Assembly (NCBI RefSeq): GCF_000381125.1
Contig: NZ_KB905933.1
Span: forward strand, 123,435 to 187,434
Reading direction: 5' to 3'
Length of the DNA: 64,000 nt
Origin: Caldimonas manganoxidans ATCC BAA-369
Lineage (GTDB): Bacteria; Pseudomonadota; Gammaproteobacteria; Burkholderiales; Burkholderiaceae_C
The notes beneath the pieces were generated by a model. It made no database searches. It worked only from the letters and a program-made list of their open reading frames with translations, and was not told the DNA's origin. How positions within the stretch are numbered: position 1 is the stretch's first letter; each line of letters opens with the position of its first letter. This document shows, in pieces, positions 63,685-64,000 of the stretch. Made by a program: the position numbers and the translations under genes.

Positions 63685-64000
63685 TCAGGCTGCAGCACTG
63701 TGTGTTTGCAACCTGAAGGTGGCCACGACTTGAGCGAGGCGTTGTGCTTGTTCGCGCAGGGACGCTGCGGCGGCGGCGGACTGTTCGACCAAGGCGGCGT
63801 TTTGCTGGGTCATTTGGTCGAGTTGACCGACGGCGGCGTTGATTTGGGAGATGCCGTCGTTTTGTTCGCTGGCGGCGGCGGAGATTTCGCCGATGATGTC
63901 GCTGACGCGGCGCACGGAGGCGACGATTTCGTTCATGGTGGCGCCGGCGTCTTGGACGAGTTTGGAGCCGGATTCGACTTTTTCGACGGACGCGCCGATG
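63685..64000 (-). CDS. Methyl-accepting chemotaxis protein, C-terminal fragment (window edge)
   Basis: The last 104 codons of a chemoreceptor whose 5' part lies beyond base 64000. The reading is open to the edge: VEKVESGSKLVQDAG, then VASVRRVSDIIGEISAAASEQNDGI, QLDQMTQQNAALVEQSAAAAASL and VVATFRL, the descending half of the cytoplasmic signalling coiled coil with the second methylation region. The end THSAAA lacks an NWETF-type CheR/CheB docking pentapeptide. The codon choice in this stretch (many GCG, TCG and TTG) looks somewhat different from cheR, as often seen in receptor paralogues that exchange sequence. Confidence 0.93.
   Translation of the reverse strand, partial: IGASVEKVESGSKLVQDAGATMNEIVASVRRVSDIIGEISAAASEQNDGISQINAAVGQLDQMTQQNAALVEQSAAAAASLREQAQRLAQVVATFRLQTHSAAA

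Overview
The window looks like one contiguous piece of a chromosome from a GC-rich betaproteobacterium of the order Burkholderiales. The evidence is the gene order ppc / hemC-hemD-hemX-hemY, yicC-gmk-rpoZ-spoT, cheR-cheD-cheB, a histone-like HU with an Ala/Lys-rich tail, and the overall protein style. A genus cannot be fixed from the sequence alone; hydrocarbon-using relatives of Aquabacterium, Ideonella or Tepidimonas would fit. I see no insertion sequence, phage, integrase or CRISPR array. Housekeeping blocks are interleaved with catabolic and transport islands.

Layout. (1) 1-9098, purine module: xdhA (cut by the window edge) diverges from a LysR regulator, followed by guanine deaminase, a 116-codon remnant of an AzgA-type purine permease, and a complete BMP-type nucleoside ABC importer (ATPase, two permeases, lipoprotein) closed by a strong terminator. 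(2) 9311-9565: a lone SemiSWEET. (3) 9755-22869, alkane and fatty-acid island: alkB and a long OmpW/AlkL-like porin on the minus strand; an AraC regulator, a FadE-like dehydrogenase, a long FabG-like SDR, a double-hotdog MaoC hydratase, a thiolase, a fatty acyl-CoA ligase and a PraB-like secreted protein on the plus strand. Together they could take up an alkane, hydroxylate it, activate the acid and run a beta-oxidation turn in which hydratase and dehydrogenase are both of R-specific-type families. (4) 23015-28016, sugar ABC importer of the FrcBCA type with an RbsD/FucU-like protein and a ROK regulator, transcribed from a promoter overlaid by two palindromes, with a decayed PfkB sugar-kinase relic upstream.

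(5) 28159-38165, mixed genes: carboxylesterase lipoprotein, adenine/adenosine deaminase, DODA-type dioxygenase, an orphan FtsX-like permease, a diguanylate cyclase next to a FleN-like ATPase, a BepA-like M48 peptidase and a truncated hemoglobin. (6) 38177-45284, ppc and the heme genes. (7) 45284-46251, tRNA-Arg(ACG) with its own promoter and terminator, then HU. (8) 46373-50561, an acyl-CoA group: hotdog hydratase, AMP-forming ligase, and a 3-hydroxyacyl-CoA dehydrogenase lacking the usual hydratase half.

(9) 50875-60461, information-processing and stress genes: a small four-Cys protein, greB, spoT, rpoZ, gmk, yicC, then a Ser/Thr kinase and PP2C phosphatase pair leading into rph-rdgB-hemW. 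(10) 60547-64000, chemotaxis: a stand-alone receiver protein and the minus-strand cheR-cheD-cheB run behind the tail of a chemoreceptor. The observations most worth following are the R-type beta-oxidation/alkane island with its PraB-like protein, the two eroded genes (AzgA and PfkB), the double-palindrome promoter, and the kinase/phosphatase pair.
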